Positions 41,241-50,321 of a DNA stretch of 64,000 bases are shown in pieces (position 1 is the first letter of the stretch; each line of letters begins with the position of its first letter). The translations under genes were made by a program, and so were the position numbers. Origin of the DNA: Muriicola sp. Z0-33. Its GTDB lineage: Bacteria > Bacteroidota > Bacteroidia > Flavobacteriales > Flavobacteriaceae. The notes below the pieces were generated by a model. The model was not told where the DNA came from. It did no database searches and saw only the letters and a program-made list of their open reading frames with translations. The stretch spans positions 310,001-374,000 of the forward strand of contig NZ_JAFMPW010000001.1 in assembly GCF_026126425.1 (NCBI RefSeq), in the 5' to 3' direction.

Positions 41241-41274
41241 TTTGAGTTTTTAAATAAGCAGTATTCTATCTTTG
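41241..41274 (+). promoter_or_regulatory. Bacteroidetes-type promoter for uvrC
   Basis: TTTG at 41241-41244 and TATCTTTG at 41267-41274, 22 bases apart, match the phylum's -33 and -7 elements. The predicted start of transcription is about 30 bases before the ATG at 41313. Confidence 0.7.
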
Positions 41275-41312
41275 TGTATATACTATTCATTAAATTATCT
41301 TTATTGAATTAG

Positions 41313-43100
41313 ATGCCAGAACTTCCGATAGAAATACAAATTACATCCTTACCAGAGACACCGGGAGTTTATCAATTCTATGATGTTGAAGGGAAAATCC
41401 TCTATGTTGGAAAAGCAAAGAACCTTAAGAAGAGGGTGGCCTCTTATTTTAATAAATCTCATGATTACGGCAAAACCAGAATACTTGTAAAGAAAATAAA
41501 AGAGGTTAGGCACATTGTAGTTCCGACAGAATCTGATGCCTTGCTATTAGAGAACAACCTCATTAAAAAGTATCAGCCCAGATACAATGTACTGCTTAAA
41601 GATGATAAATCTTATCCTTGGATTTGTATAAAGAATGAAAATTACCCAAGAATATTTCCTACGAGAAAACTCATAAAGGACGGCTCCGAATATTTTGGCC
41701 CTTATACCAGTATGAGAACGGTTAAGACACTTTTAGATCTTATCAGGGGAGTTTATTCCTTAAGGACATGCAACTACGATCTTTCAAGAGATAAAATTGA
41801 GGCAGGGAAGTATAAAGTTTGTCTGGAGTATCATTTAGGGAATTGCAAAGGACCTTGCGAAGACCTTCAAACATCTGAAGATTATCACCAACAAATAAAC
41901 GATATTAGAGATATTGTAAAAGGGAATTTTAAATCTTCCCTGCATTATTTCAGAAAACAGATGAAATCTCTTGCTGCGGAAATGAAATTTGAAGAAGCGC
42001 AGCGCATTAAGGAAAAAATTGAAGTCCTGGAGAATTACCAGGTAAAGTCGACCATAGTTAACCCGAAGATCAGCAATGTAGATGTGTTCAGCATTATTTC
42101 GGATAGCGCCTATGCTTATATCAATTTTCTTCAACTCGCCCATGGTTCCATTATAAGGTCACATACCATGGAAATTAAAAAGAAATTAGACGAGCAGGAT
42201 ATGGACCTATTGCAATTGGCCATAGTTGAGATCAGGCAACGATTTAATTCACAATCCAGGGAAGTGTATGTTCCTTTCCCATTAAAGATTGCTTCGGGGA
42301 TTAAAGTGACCGTGCCAAAATTAGGGGATAAGAAAAAGATATTGGATTTGTCCGAGCGCAATGCAAAATTCTTTAGGCAAGATCGTTTTAAGCAAATAAA
42401 AGTTACAGATCCGGACCGGCATACAAATAGAATAATGGCCCAGATGAAGATAGACCTGCGGCTGTCCGAAGAGCCCAGGCATATAGAGTGTTTTGATAAC
42501 TCTAATATTCAAGGCAGTAACCCGGTAGCGGCATGTGTAGTCTTTAGAAATGGGAAAGCGGCAAAAAAAGAATACAGGCATTTTAATATTAAAACCGTCG
42601 ATGGCCCGGATGATTTTGCTTCAATGGAAGAGGTGGTCCACAGAAGGTATAAGCGGCTAATCGATGAAAGTGAAACACTTCCGCAACTCATAGTTATAGA
42701 TGGGGGTAAAGGGCAGCTGTCATCGGCCTTGAAAAGCCTTGAATTGCTGGGATTAAGGGGTAAGATTGCCATTATTGGAATTGCCAAGCGCCTTGAGGAG
42801 ATTTATTTTCCCGATGATCCGATTCCGTTGTATTTAAATAAAAAATCCGAAACCCTTAAAATAATTCAGCAGCTGAGAAACGAAGCACACCGATTTGGAA
42901 TTACCTTTCACAGGAACAAAAGAAGTAAAGCGGCAATTAATTCTGCCCTGGAGGAAATTGAAGGGATAGGAGAAAAAACGGCGCTCGAATTACTTAAGAA
43001 CTTTAAATCCGTCAAAAGGATAAAAGAAGCTTCCTTGGAAGAATTATCTAATATTGTGGGATCGTCTAAAGCCAAGAAAATTTATATTAACTTTCACTGA
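41313..43100 (+). CDS. uvrC: Excinuclease ABC subunit C
   Basis: A 595-residue nucleotide excision repair nuclease making both incisions around a lesion with UvrB. The GIY-YIG domain is at the N-terminus (G18-V-Y20, Y31-V-G33, R41), a UVR domain for UvrB contact is near 200-235, the RNase H-like 5' nuclease domain includes E-C-F-D-N-S-N-I-Q-G and I-V-I-D-G-G-K-G-Q, and tandem helix-hairpin-helix motifs fill 555-590. Length is normal. The gene has its own promoter and is followed after 20 bases by the patatin-like gene. Confidence 0.96.
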   Translation: MPELPIEIQITSLPETPGVYQFYDVEGKILYVGKAKNLKKRVASYFNKSHDYGKTRILVKKIKEVRHIVVPTESDALLLENNLIKKYQPRYNVLLKDDKSYPWICIKNENYPRIFPTRKLIKDGSEYFGPYTSMRTVKTLLDLIRGVYSLRTCNYDLSRDKIEAGKYKVCLEYHLGNCKGPCEDLQTSEDYHQQINDIRDIVKGNFKSSLHYFRKQMKSLAAEMKFEEAQRIKEKIEVLENYQVKSTIVNPKISNVDVFSIISDSAYAYINFLQLAHGSIIRSHTMEIKKKLDEQDMDLLQLAIVEIRQRFNSQSREVYVPFPLKIASGIKVTVPKLGDKKKILDLSERNAKFFRQDRFKQIKVTDPDRHTNRIMAQMKIDLRLSEEPRHIECFDNSNIQGSNPVAACVVFRNGKAAKKEYRHFNIKTVDGPDDFASMEEVVHRRYKRLIDESETLPQLIVIDGGKGQLSSALKSLELLGLRGKIAIIGIAKRLEEIYFPDDPIPLYLNKKSETLKIIQQLRNEAHRFGITFHRNKRSKAAINSALEEIEGIGEKTALELLKNFKSVKRIKEASLEELSNIVGSSKAKKIYINFH

Positions 43101-43120
43101 CGTCCCCTTATCTCAGACCT

Positions 43121-45385
43121 ATGAATAAAAAGGTTTTCTTCATAATATTTTCTTTGTTCGCCCTGGTATCTTTTGCGCAGGAGGATAGAGCAAAGCAAAA
43201 TCCAAAAGTTGGGTTGGTTCTAAGCGGTGGCGGCGCTAAAGGATTAGCGCATATTGGGGCTTTAAAAGTCATTGAAGAGGCCGGGGTAAAAATAGATTAC
43301 ATAGGGGGTACCAGTATGGGGGCAATTATTGGGGCACTTTACGCTTCCGGGTACTCTGCTTCCGCATTAGACTCTATTTTTAAGAGCACAGATCTAGCCA
43401 ACCTAATTCAGGATAATCTACCCAGAAGTGCCAAAACATTTTATGAGAAGGAAGACTCGGAGAGATATGCCCTTACACTTCCCTTTAATGATTTTAAAAT
43501 TTCGTTTCCGCCTGCAATTTCTGGAGGGCAGAATATTTATAATGAGTTGGTCAGGTTGCTTTATCATGTGAAAGACACCGAAGATTTTAACAAACTGCCA
43601 ATTCCCTTTTTCTGCATAGCGACAGACGTTGAGAAAGGCACAGAAGTCTTATTAGACAGTGGTTATCTGCCGGAAGCCATACTTGCCAGTGGCACCTTTC
43701 CTTCATTGTTTGAACCTGCCGAAGTAGATGGGCAAATCCTAATTGATGGCGGGGTATTAAACAATTATCCGATAGAGGAAGTTCGCAATTTAGGAGCGGA
43801 CTTCATAATTGGAGTAGATGTGCAACACGGACTTAGAGACCGGGAATCTCTCTTATCTGCTACTGAGATATTGCTGCAGATAAATAACTACAGAACCGTT
43901 GGGGATATGAAATTAAAATCCAGGCTTACCGACATTTACATAAAACCCGATATGGAGAATTACTCCGTTATTGATTTTGATCTGAAGCAAAAAATAATGG
44001 AAACAGGTGAAAACGCTGCCAGAGACCAAATTCAGGCACTTCAGGCATTGGCCCTGCGACAATCAATAAAACAGGAGCCGAAACCGCCTATTTTCCAAAA
44101 AGACACAATTATTGTAAACAGGTTGGTTATAAATGGGAATAATAATTATACAAGAGGATATGTAAAAGGAAAACTCAGATTTAACCTGGCCGAAAAGGTC
44201 ACATTCAGGAAATTGCAGCAAGGTATAAGTAACCTGGCGGCAACAGGGAATTTTCAGACCATAAGATATGAATTGGTGTCTAATGGTTTGGGGGAAGATC
44301 TTATCATTAAGCTCAGAGAAAATCCTACTAAAACCTTTATTAGAATAGGGGCCCACTATGATGATCTGTATAAAAGTGCGGCCATGATTAATTTAACGAA
44401 AAAGTACGCTTTGGTTAGTGATGATGTTGCATCTCTCGACTTTATTCTTGGAGACAATGTTCGCTATAACTTTCAATATTATGTGGACAAGGGTTCTTAT
44501 TGGAGTTTTGGGATTAATTCCAGATTTAATGATTTTACAGATGAAATCGGTTATGGCGTCATTCAATCTAATTTTGATGTACCTCAGGACGACAATATTA
44601 ATAGTGTCAACCTGGACGTTTCAGATTTCACCAATCAGATATACCTGCAAACCGTACTCAATGAAGAATTTGCATTTAGCCTGGGGGTGGAGCATAAATT
44701 TTTAAAATACAGTACCACTACTTTAAATGAGGTTAATAACAATACTTCATTGAATATTAGTGCCCCGGGAGACATAAGGACCTTCTTTGAAAAAAGCAAT
44801 TACTTCAGTACGTATGGCAAACTGATTTTAGACACATATAACGATAAATATTTTCCCTCTAAAGGATTGTACTTTAATGGAGATTTTCACCTGTATCTTT
44901 TATCTTCAGATTTTAATGATAACTTCAAAGAATTCTCCATCGCAAAAGCCAGAATGGGGATGGCATTTCCAATTGTTGGAAACCTTTCTTTAAATGTTGA
45001 AACAGAAGGGGGTTTTAAACTGGGAACTTCAAATGTCTCTTCGCTGGATTTTGTCCTTGGGGGTTATGGCAATAACCTGATCAACAACTTTGTCCCCTTC
45101 CTGGGGTACGATTTTCTGGCGCTTCCCGGAAATAGTTATGTAAAAGCCTATGCCAGATTGGACCTCGAGTTTGCCCCGAAAAATCATTTGTTATTTGCGG
45201 CGAACTACTCTAATGTGGAAGATGATCTTTTTAGAACCGGCGAGTGGTTTACTGCCCCGGATTATTCCGGTTACGGCCTTGGTTATGGATGGGAATCCTT
45301 TTTTGGGCCGGTACAAATTCTGTATTCCTGGTCTCCCGAAGTTACTCAAAGCAATATTTTTATCAGTGTGGGATATTGGTTTTGA
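43121..45385 (+). CDS. Patatin-like phospholipase with POTRA and outer membrane barrel (PlpD-like)
   Basis: A 754-residue protein with signal peptide (about 1-19, ending S-F-A-Q). The patatin domain (28-310) has the oxyanion G-G-G-A-K-G, nucleophile S65 in G-T-S-M-G and the acid D209 in D-G-G. A POTRA-like segment (about 335-405) comes next, then a C-terminal 16-strand-type barrel ending in G-Y-W-F. This is the type Vd secretion layout, as in Pseudomonas PlpD, where a lipase is carried by its own barrel; in flavobacteria the patatin part may remain periplasmic. Substrate lipids are unknown. It follows uvrC closely. Confidence 0.9.
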   Translation: MNKKVFFIIFSLFALVSFAQEDRAKQNPKVGLVLSGGGAKGLAHIGALKVIEEAGVKIDYIGGTSMGAIIGALYASGYSASALDSIFKSTDLANLIQDNLPRSAKTFYEKEDSERYALTLPFNDFKISFPPAISGGQNIYNELVRLLYHVKDTEDFNKLPIPFFCIATDVEKGTEVLLDSGYLPEAILASGTFPSLFEPAEVDGQILIDGGVLNNYPIEEVRNLGADFIIGVDVQHGLRDRESLLSATEILLQINNYRTVGDMKLKSRLTDIYIKPDMENYSVIDFDLKQKIMETGENAARDQIQALQALALRQSIKQEPKPPIFQKDTIIVNRLVINGNNNYTRGYVKGKLRFNLAEKVTFRKLQQGISNLAATGNFQTIRYELVSNGLGEDLIIKLRENPTKTFIRIGAHYDDLYKSAAMINLTKKYALVSDDVASLDFILGDNVRYNFQYYVDKGSYWSFGINSRFNDFTDEIGYGVIQSNFDVPQDDNINSVNLDVSDFTNQIYLQTVLNEEFAFSLGVEHKFLKYSTTTLNEVNNNTSLNISAPGDIRTFFEKSNYFSTYGKLILDTYNDKYFPSKGLYFNGDFHLYLLSSDFNDNFKEFSIAKARMGMAFPIVGNLSLNVETEGGFKLGTSNVSSLDFVLGGYGNNLINNFVPFLGYDFLALPGNSYVKAYARLDLEFAPKNHLLFAANYSNVEDDLFRTGEWFTAPDYSGYGLGYGWESFFGPVQILYSWSPEVTQSNIFISVGYWF

Positions 45386-45602
45386 TCATTAGAGCCGACA
45401 GGATTGTAAAAAGCTTTAAAATGAGGGATTTGTAGATGATTTTTACGATATTTGTATTCTCTTATGATCACAGCTTTGACACATACAAGGATTGATATAA
45501 CCGCCCATCTCAGGGCTATGTGGTAGGGTTATAAAACCCCGGATTAGGGTTATAATACCCGATTTTTACTTTTTTTAATTATCAATTCAAAATTTTAGAA
45601 CA
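45386..45602. other. hpd upstream region (217 bp)
   Basis: Non-coding spacer between the patatin-like gene and hpd. It contains the tandem dyads at 45526-45560 and a T-rich stretch just after them. I found no clear TAnnTTTG box. Confidence 0.5.
45526..45560. promoter_or_regulatory. Tandem dyad elements upstream of hpd (candidate operator)
   Basis: Two near-identical 14-base imperfect palindromes, GGGTTATAAAACCC (45526-45539) and GGGTTATAATACCC (45547-45560), each preceded by TA and followed by a CGGAT/CGAT-like end. The second copy starts exactly 21 bases after the first, so both would face the same side of the helix. They end 42 bases before the hpd ATG, a position where a repressor or activator could act. 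The binding protein is unknown. Confidence 0.65.
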
Positions 45603-46745
45603 ATGTCAGTATTAGATAAAACATCATTACAATTACCTAAAGAAAATATGGAAGCCGAAGATTTTCTTCCGCTATTAGGAACAGATCATGTAGAACTCTA
45701 TGTGGGTAATGCCAAACAAGCGGCATATTACTACATGTCTGCCTGGGGATTTCAACCCTTGGCTTATGCCGGTCTGGAAACAGGTCTTAAAGACAAGGTT
45801 TCCTATGTGGTGCAACAAGATAAAATAAGATTGGTGCTTACCTCTCCCTTAAAATCTGGTGGTGAAATAAACAAACATATAGATGCTCACGGAGATGGAG
45901 TTAAAGCCATTGCACTTTGGGTAGATGATGCCGCAAAAAGCTACCTGGAAACAACTAAAAGAGGTGCAGAAAGCTATTTTGAGCCTAAAACACTATCAGA
46001 TGAATCAGGAGAAGTAGTACTTTCTGGTATTCATACCTATGGTGAAACTGTACATGTTTTTGTGGAAAGAGGCAATTACAAGGGAGTGTTTATGCCTGGA
46101 TATATAAAGTGGGATCCATTTTATCAGCCTACTGATGTTGGCCTTAAGTACATAGATCATATGGTGGGCAATGTAGGGTGGAATGAAATGAATAAATGGT
46201 GTAAGTTCTATGCAGAGGTAATGGGTTTTGCTCAACTGGTGTCATTTGATGATAAGGACATTTCCACAGAGTACACTGCCCTTATGAGTAAGGTAATGAG
46301 CAATGGGAATGGTCGTATAAAGTTTCCGATTAATGAACCGGCAGATGGTAGAAAAAAATCTCAAATTGAGGAGTATATAGAATTCTACAACGGGGCAGGG
46401 GTACAGCATATGGCTCTGGCAACAGACAATATAATTGAGACTGTTACCTCTTTACGTAACAGGGGCATAGAGTTTCTTACTGTACCTGTCAGCTATTATG
46501 AAGATGTTTTAGACAGGGTGGGCGAGATAGATGAAGATCTTGAGCCATTAAGAGATTTGGGAATATTGATCGACAGGGATGATGAAGGGTACTTGTTGCA
46601 GATATTTACCAAGCCAATTCTAGACAGGCCAACGATGTTTATTGAGATAATTCAACGTAAAGGAGCCAAGTCTTTTGGGAAAGGAAATTTCAAGGCTTTA
46701 TTCGAAGCAATTGAACGGGAACAACAATCACGGGGGACGCTTTAA
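45603..46745 (+). CDS. hpd: 4-hydroxyphenylpyruvate dioxygenase
   Basis: A 380-residue non-haem iron enzyme converting 4-hydroxyphenylpyruvate to homogentisate in tyrosine breakdown. The metal ligands are H186 (Y-I-D-H-M), H269 (V-Q-H-M-A-L) and E348 (F-I-E-I-I-Q-R), with the usual spacing of the two vicinal-oxygen-chelate halves. The C-terminal R-K-G-A-K-S-F-G-K-G-N-F-K-A-L-F-E-A-I-E-x-E-Q lid is intact. The usual next enzyme, homogentisate 1,2-dioxygenase, is not in this window. Two dyads upstream may control it. Confidence 0.95.
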   Translation: MSVLDKTSLQLPKENMEAEDFLPLLGTDHVELYVGNAKQAAYYYMSAWGFQPLAYAGLETGLKDKVSYVVQQDKIRLVLTSPLKSGGEINKHIDAHGDGVKAIALWVDDAAKSYLETTKRGAESYFEPKTLSDESGEVVLSGIHTYGETVHVFVERGNYKGVFMPGYIKWDPFYQPTDVGLKYIDHMVGNVGWNEMNKWCKFYAEVMGFAQLVSFDDKDISTEYTALMSKVMSNGNGRIKFPINEPADGRKKSQIEEYIEFYNGAGVQHMALATDNIIETVTSLRNRGIEFLTVPVSYYEDVLDRVGEIDEDLEPLRDLGILIDRDDEGYLLQIFTKPILDRPTMFIEIIQRKGAKSFGKGNFKALFEAIEREQQSRGTL

Positions 46746-46852
46746 GCTACATTTTCTTAAGGATTTGTAAAATTTAATGCATTATGCATAAAGTATTGTT
46801 AAGAGCTGCGTTAAAGAACGTTAAAACAGTTTAATCAGTGATTCACTTGCAG

Positions 46853-46860
46853 TAAATTTG
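46853..46860 (+). promoter_or_regulatory. -7 box for candidate small RNA
   Basis: TAAATTTG fits the TAnnTTTG consensus. A TTTA at 46830-46833, 19 bases upstream, is an imperfect -33 match. No gene starts within 250 bases downstream, so the box would drive a non-coding transcript that ends at the terminator at 46937-46968. Confidence 0.5.
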
Positions 46861-46865
46861 AGTCA

Positions 46866-46968
46866 CATAAGGGGTGGTTCCCTTATTACTTTAAGTATTG
46901 GTTTTTCATAATTTAAAGTTTGGTTGGTTATTTAGGAAAAGCCCTGACATCTTGTCGGGGCTTTTTTT
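46866..46968 (+). ncRNA. Candidate ~100-nt small RNA
   Basis: Between hpd and the DUF3108 gene there is a 384-base gap without a coding frame. From a -7 box (46853-46860) one expects a transcript starting near 46866. It would begin with a perfect hairpin (ATAAGGG 46867-46873, CCCTTAT 46880-46886, six-base loop), run through an A/T-rich linker, hold the motif TTTGGTTGGTTATTTAG (46919-46935), and end in a strong terminator. An analogous hairpin, the same motif and a terminator occur at 16120-16214. It could also be only the 3' end of hpd mRNA. Not tested against known RNA families. Confidence 0.45.
46937..46968 (+). terminator. Intrinsic terminator in the hpd-DUF3108 gap
   Basis: GCCCTGACA (46941-46949) pairs with TGTCGGGGC (46953-46961), with one G-T wobble and a three-base loop, extended by A/T pairs and a seven-T tail. 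It is 190 bases from the hpd stop, so it ends either a long hpd 3' UTR or a separate small RNA. Confidence 0.9.
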
Positions 46969-47129
46969 GATCTTGGCCAGTTATGAGAAAATAAAGGTTG
47001 GTCGGGTACTGATGCAACTTTGTCGATCAACTGATCAATACACAATACTTTGGAATAAAATTTGTTTAAGTAATTGTAAACAATGAATTTTTTACATCGA
47101 ATTAAAAATTTGATATTAATTTTATAACC
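46969..47129. other. Spacer upstream of the DUF3108 gene (161 bp)
   Basis: AT-rich DNA after the terminator. I see no further hairpin or reading frame of note; it should contain the promoter of the DUF3108 gene. Confidence 0.4.
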
Positions 47130-47966
47130 ATGAAAGGCGTTACTAAATACCTTGTTATTCTTTTCTGTTTCTCTTTAATGGGCCAAACTACCATTGGCGG
47201 TTATGATGAGGATAGGTTTGCTACAGCCAATCCGGAAAAAGGTAAAAAAGAATCTGCTTTTAAGCCAGGGGAATGGTTGAAGTTCAGAATTCATTACGGG
47301 TGGATCAATGCCAGCTTTGCCACATTGCAGCTTAAGAATAGTAAGGTAGATGATAAAATGGTTTACCATGTAGTAGGTAAAGGCAGAACAACTGGAATTG
47401 CCCGTGCTTTTTTTAAGGTTGATGACCGATATGAAAGTTATTTTGACAAAGAGGATTACAAACCCTATAAATTTGTGCGAAAGATTGATGAAGGAGGTTA
47501 TACCAAAGATATTGAAATCAACTTCGACTATGACAGGGACGAGGCAGTCCTAAACGATAAGAAGAATAAGAAAAAGTACAATTTTACCATTAGGGACAGT
47601 ATTCAGGACCTTATATCTGCTTTTTACTATGTACGTGATAATTATGAATTTGAGGATTTAATACTTAACGAGTCCATAAAGCTTAATATGCTTTATGACG
47701 ATGATGGTATCTTTCAGTTTAAGCTAAAATATTTGGGCAAGGATATTCTTAAAACCAAATTTGGGAAAGTAGAATGCCTAAAATTCAGACCATATGTTCA
47801 ATCTGGCAGGGTTTTTAAAGAACAGGAAAGTTTAACATTATGGGTCTCCAATGATTTAAATAAGATACCAATAAGGATTAAGGCCGATATTGCTGTTGGT
47901 TCTATTAAGGCAGATTTAGACGGGTATAACAGCCTTAAACACCAGTTTAAAATTATAATGGACTAA
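47130..47966 (+). CDS. DUF3108 domain-containing exported protein
   Basis: A 278-residue protein with a signal peptide (about 1-18). The mature part is one DUF3108 domain: F-K-P-G-E-W-L-K-F-R-I-H-Y-G-W-I-N-A-S-F-A-T-L-Q, a V-D-D-R-Y-E-S-Y-F-D block, a D-L-I-S-A-F-Y-Y-V-R segment, and the closing L-W-V-S-N-D-L-N-K-I-P-I-R-I. It is expected to be periplasmic with a beta-rich lipid- or porin-assembly-related fold, but the function is unproven. It is the first gene of a run with tryptophan dioxygenase, an M23 peptidase and pgi. Confidence 0.88.
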   Translation: MKGVTKYLVILFCFSLMGQTTIGGYDEDRFATANPEKGKKESAFKPGEWLKFRIHYGWINASFATLQLKNSKVDDKMVYHVVGKGRTTGIARAFFKVDDRYESYFDKEDYKPYKFVRKIDEGGYTKDIEINFDYDRDEAVLNDKKNKKKYNFTIRDSIQDLISAFYYVRDNYEFEDLILNESIKLNMLYDDDGIFQFKLKYLGKDILKTKFGKVECLKFRPYVQSGRVFKEQESLTLWVSNDLNKIPIRIKADIAVGSIKADLDGYNSLKHQFKIIMD

Positions 47967-48074
47967 TCCACCACGAGGGCCTAATTCGGGCAAAACGCTT
48001 CAATTGCATTAATACTTCCAATTATTTTGATATTATCTGGTTACGTGTGACCTTTGTAAGACAACTAAGATCAT

Positions 48075-49043
48075 ATGAAAGACAAAGAGCGCATTGCTTC
48101 ACAGATTTCCAAACTTGAAGAAAAATACAAGGACTCAGGACAGGATTTAAGCTCTTATTTGGACGGACTTCTTTATCAACGTTATCTTACTTATTGGGAT
48201 TATATTCATCTGGATACCTTGTTGAGCATCCAGGTGCCCAGGACGCATTTCCCTGATGAGGAAATCTTTATTATGTATCATCAGATCACAGAACTCTATT
48301 TTAAGCTGATTCTGCACGAACAAAAGCAGATTGTTGATGATAAATCCCAAAACCTGGAATTTCTTACCGAGAAGGTAAACAGAATCAATAGCTACTATAA
48401 GGCGCTTATTTCATCTTTTAGCATAATGATTAGAGGGATGGAGAGAGAGCAATTCTTACAATATCGTATGGCCTTATTACCTGCCAGTGGATTTCAATCT
48501 GCCCAATACAGAATGATAGAAATCTATGCAACCCCAATGGAGCACCTGGTACACCATACAGAAAGGCATTTATTCTCCAGTAAAAATACCATTGAAGAGC
48601 TTTATGAACATATATATTGGAAGAAAGGGGCAACAGATCGGGCTACCGGGGAAAAGACCCTGACCCTCAAACAATTTGAATACCGCTACACCCCAAGATT
48701 TATTAGAATAGCAAAACAGCTTAAAGACCAGACTATTTACCACAAATACCTTGGGCTTCCTGAGAAAAGCAGACATAATAAAGCTTTTATAGAAGCGTTA
48801 AAGATGATGGACATCAATGCGAACGTAAATTGGCCTTTAATGCACATGGGTTCTGCCCATCGCTATTTAAATAAAGAAAATGCGGCTATAGAAGCTACTG
48901 GGGGCACCAATTGGAAAGATTATTTACCCCCGAGTTTTCAGAAAGTTGTATTTTATCCGGATTTACATTCAAAAGAAGAGTTAAATAATTGGGGGAAACA
49001 ATGGGTAGACCATATCTTTAACCCCGAGAAAATTAATAATTAA
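48075..49043 (+). CDS. kynA: Tryptophan 2,3-dioxygenase
   Basis: A 322-residue haem enzyme making N-formylkynurenine from tryptophan. The family landmarks are E-I-F-I-M-Y-H-Q-I-T-E-L-Y-F-K-L-I-L-H-E (64-82), the substrate-binding R131-M-A-L-L-P-A-S-G-F-Q-S-A-Q-Y-R, and W-P-L-M-H257-M-G, H257 being the likely axial haem ligand, followed by A-T-G-G-T-N-W-K-D-Y. Length is near that of known bacterial enzymes plus a C-terminal extension. It is tightly followed (2 bases) by the M23 peptidase gene. With the 3-hydroxyanthranilate dioxygenase at 508 it indicates kynurenine-route catabolism. Confidence 0.93.
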   Translation: MKDKERIASQISKLEEKYKDSGQDLSSYLDGLLYQRYLTYWDYIHLDTLLSIQVPRTHFPDEEIFIMYHQITELYFKLILHEQKQIVDDKSQNLEFLTEKVNRINSYYKALISSFSIMIRGMEREQFLQYRMALLPASGFQSAQYRMIEIYATPMEHLVHHTERHLFSSKNTIEELYEHIYWKKGATDRATGEKTLTLKQFEYRYTPRFIRIAKQLKDQTIYHKYLGLPEKSRHNKAFIEALKMMDINANVNWPLMHMGSAHRYLNKENAAIEATGGTNWKDYLPPSFQKVVFYPDLHSKEELNNWGKQWVDHIFNPEKINN

Positions 49044-49045
49044 TC

Positions 49046-50320
49046 ATGCAAAAGTATTGGGGCGCCCTACTGGTAATAGTACTACTAGCTTCATGTGGGG
49101 AAAATAAATCTGAGTCTAAACCTTCTGAAATCGCAGACATTCAGATTAGTGATGAAAGTCCCGAATCTACAGAGTATGGCTTTAATCTTAAGAATTTTAA
49201 GGTCCTTCAGGACACAGTAAGAAATGGGGATAGTTTTGGAGAACTCATGCTCGAGAATAAAGTGGAGTATCCTAAAATCGCCAAAATTTCAAAAGATTTC
49301 AGAGACACCTTCGATGTACGCAGGATAAGGGTAGGAAAGCCTTATCTTATCTTAAAATCTAAAGATACCACTGAAAAGGCCCAGATCTTTATCTATGAGA
49401 ACGATAGAATTAATTACACTGTGGTAGATTTCAGGGATTCCGCAATAGCCTATAAGCAACAAAAGGAGGTAAAGTATGTACAGCGAGAGGCTTCTGGAAT
49501 AATAGAAACAAGCTTGTCTGATGCTATTCTTAAGCAGAACATAGACTATTACATAACTCACGAATTATCGGAAATTTACGCCTGGACTATCGATTTTTTC
49601 AGGCTTCAGAAAGGAGATAAATTCAAGGTCATTTACAAAGAAAAATTTATTAACGATTCTATATACGCCGGGGCCGAGCCAATAGAAGCTGCGTATTTTG
49701 AGCATAATGGAACACCATTGTATGCTTTTGCATACGAAAATGACTCCTTAAAAAATATCGTGGAATATTACGATGATGAAGCTAATAACTTAAGGCGTAC
49801 TTTTTTAAGAGCGCCCGTTAAGTTCAGCCGTATTTCTTCGAGATATAATCTCAAAAGAAGAATAAGGTATTACGGTTATAAAGTAAGACCACACAAAGGA
49901 ACAGATTATGCCGCACCTATAGGAACCCCTATTATGGCAACAGCCGATGGTACGGTTACAGAATCGACTCGTAAAGGGGGCAATGGAAAATATGTCAAAA
50001 TTAGACATAATGGAACCTATAGCACCCAATACCTGCACATGCGGAAACAAAATGTGAAAAGAGGTGATTTTGTTCGACAGGGCGATGTAATTGGCTGGAT
50101 CGGGATGACTGGAAACACCGGAGGACCCCACGTATGTTACAGATTCTGGAGAAATGGCAGACAGGTAGATCCCTTAAGAGAAAAACTCCCGGCTGCAGAT
50201 CCGCTTGCCGAACAATTAAGGCCAGCATATTACGAAACTATAAACCCGATAAAGGCCCAGTTAGATTGCATAGAATTTCACGAGGAACCCACCGAAGATA
50301 TGATAACTCTTAACCAATAG
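49046..50320 (+). CDS. M23-family metallopeptidase lipoprotein
   Basis: A 424-residue lipoprotein with lipobox L-A-S-C (C17). After a flexible acidic stretch there is an N-terminal LysM/OapA-like segment (around 56-105, [11 protein letters not shown]), a middle domain, and the C-terminal LytM domain. Zinc ligands are H283 and D287 (R-P-H-K-G-T-D-Y-A) and H362 (G-G-P-H-V), with H331 (Y-L-H-M) as general base; all are present, so it is probably an active DD-endopeptidase of peptidoglycan. It lies between tryptophan dioxygenase and pgi with almost no spacing. Confidence 0.93.
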   Translation: MQKYWGALLVIVLLASCGENKSESKPSEIADIQISDESPESTEYGFNLKNFKVLQDTVRNGDSFGELMLENKVEYPKIAKISKDFRDTFDVRRIRVGKPYLILKSKDTTEKAQIFIYENDRINYTVVDFRDSAIAYKQQKEVKYVQREASGIIETSLSDAILKQNIDYYITHELSEIYAWTIDFFRLQKGDKFKVIYKEKFINDSIYAGAEPIEAAYFEHNGTPLYAFAYENDSLKNIVEYYDDEANNLRRTFLRAPVKFSRISSRYNLKRRIRYYGYKVRPHKGTDYAAPIGTPIMATADGTVTESTRKGGNGKYVKIRHNGTYSTQYLHMRKQNVKRGDFVRQGDVIGWIGMTGNTGGPHVCYRFWRNGRQVDPLREKLPAADPLAEQLRPAYYETINPIKAQLDCIEFHEEPTEDMITLNQ

Positions 50321-50321
50321 A

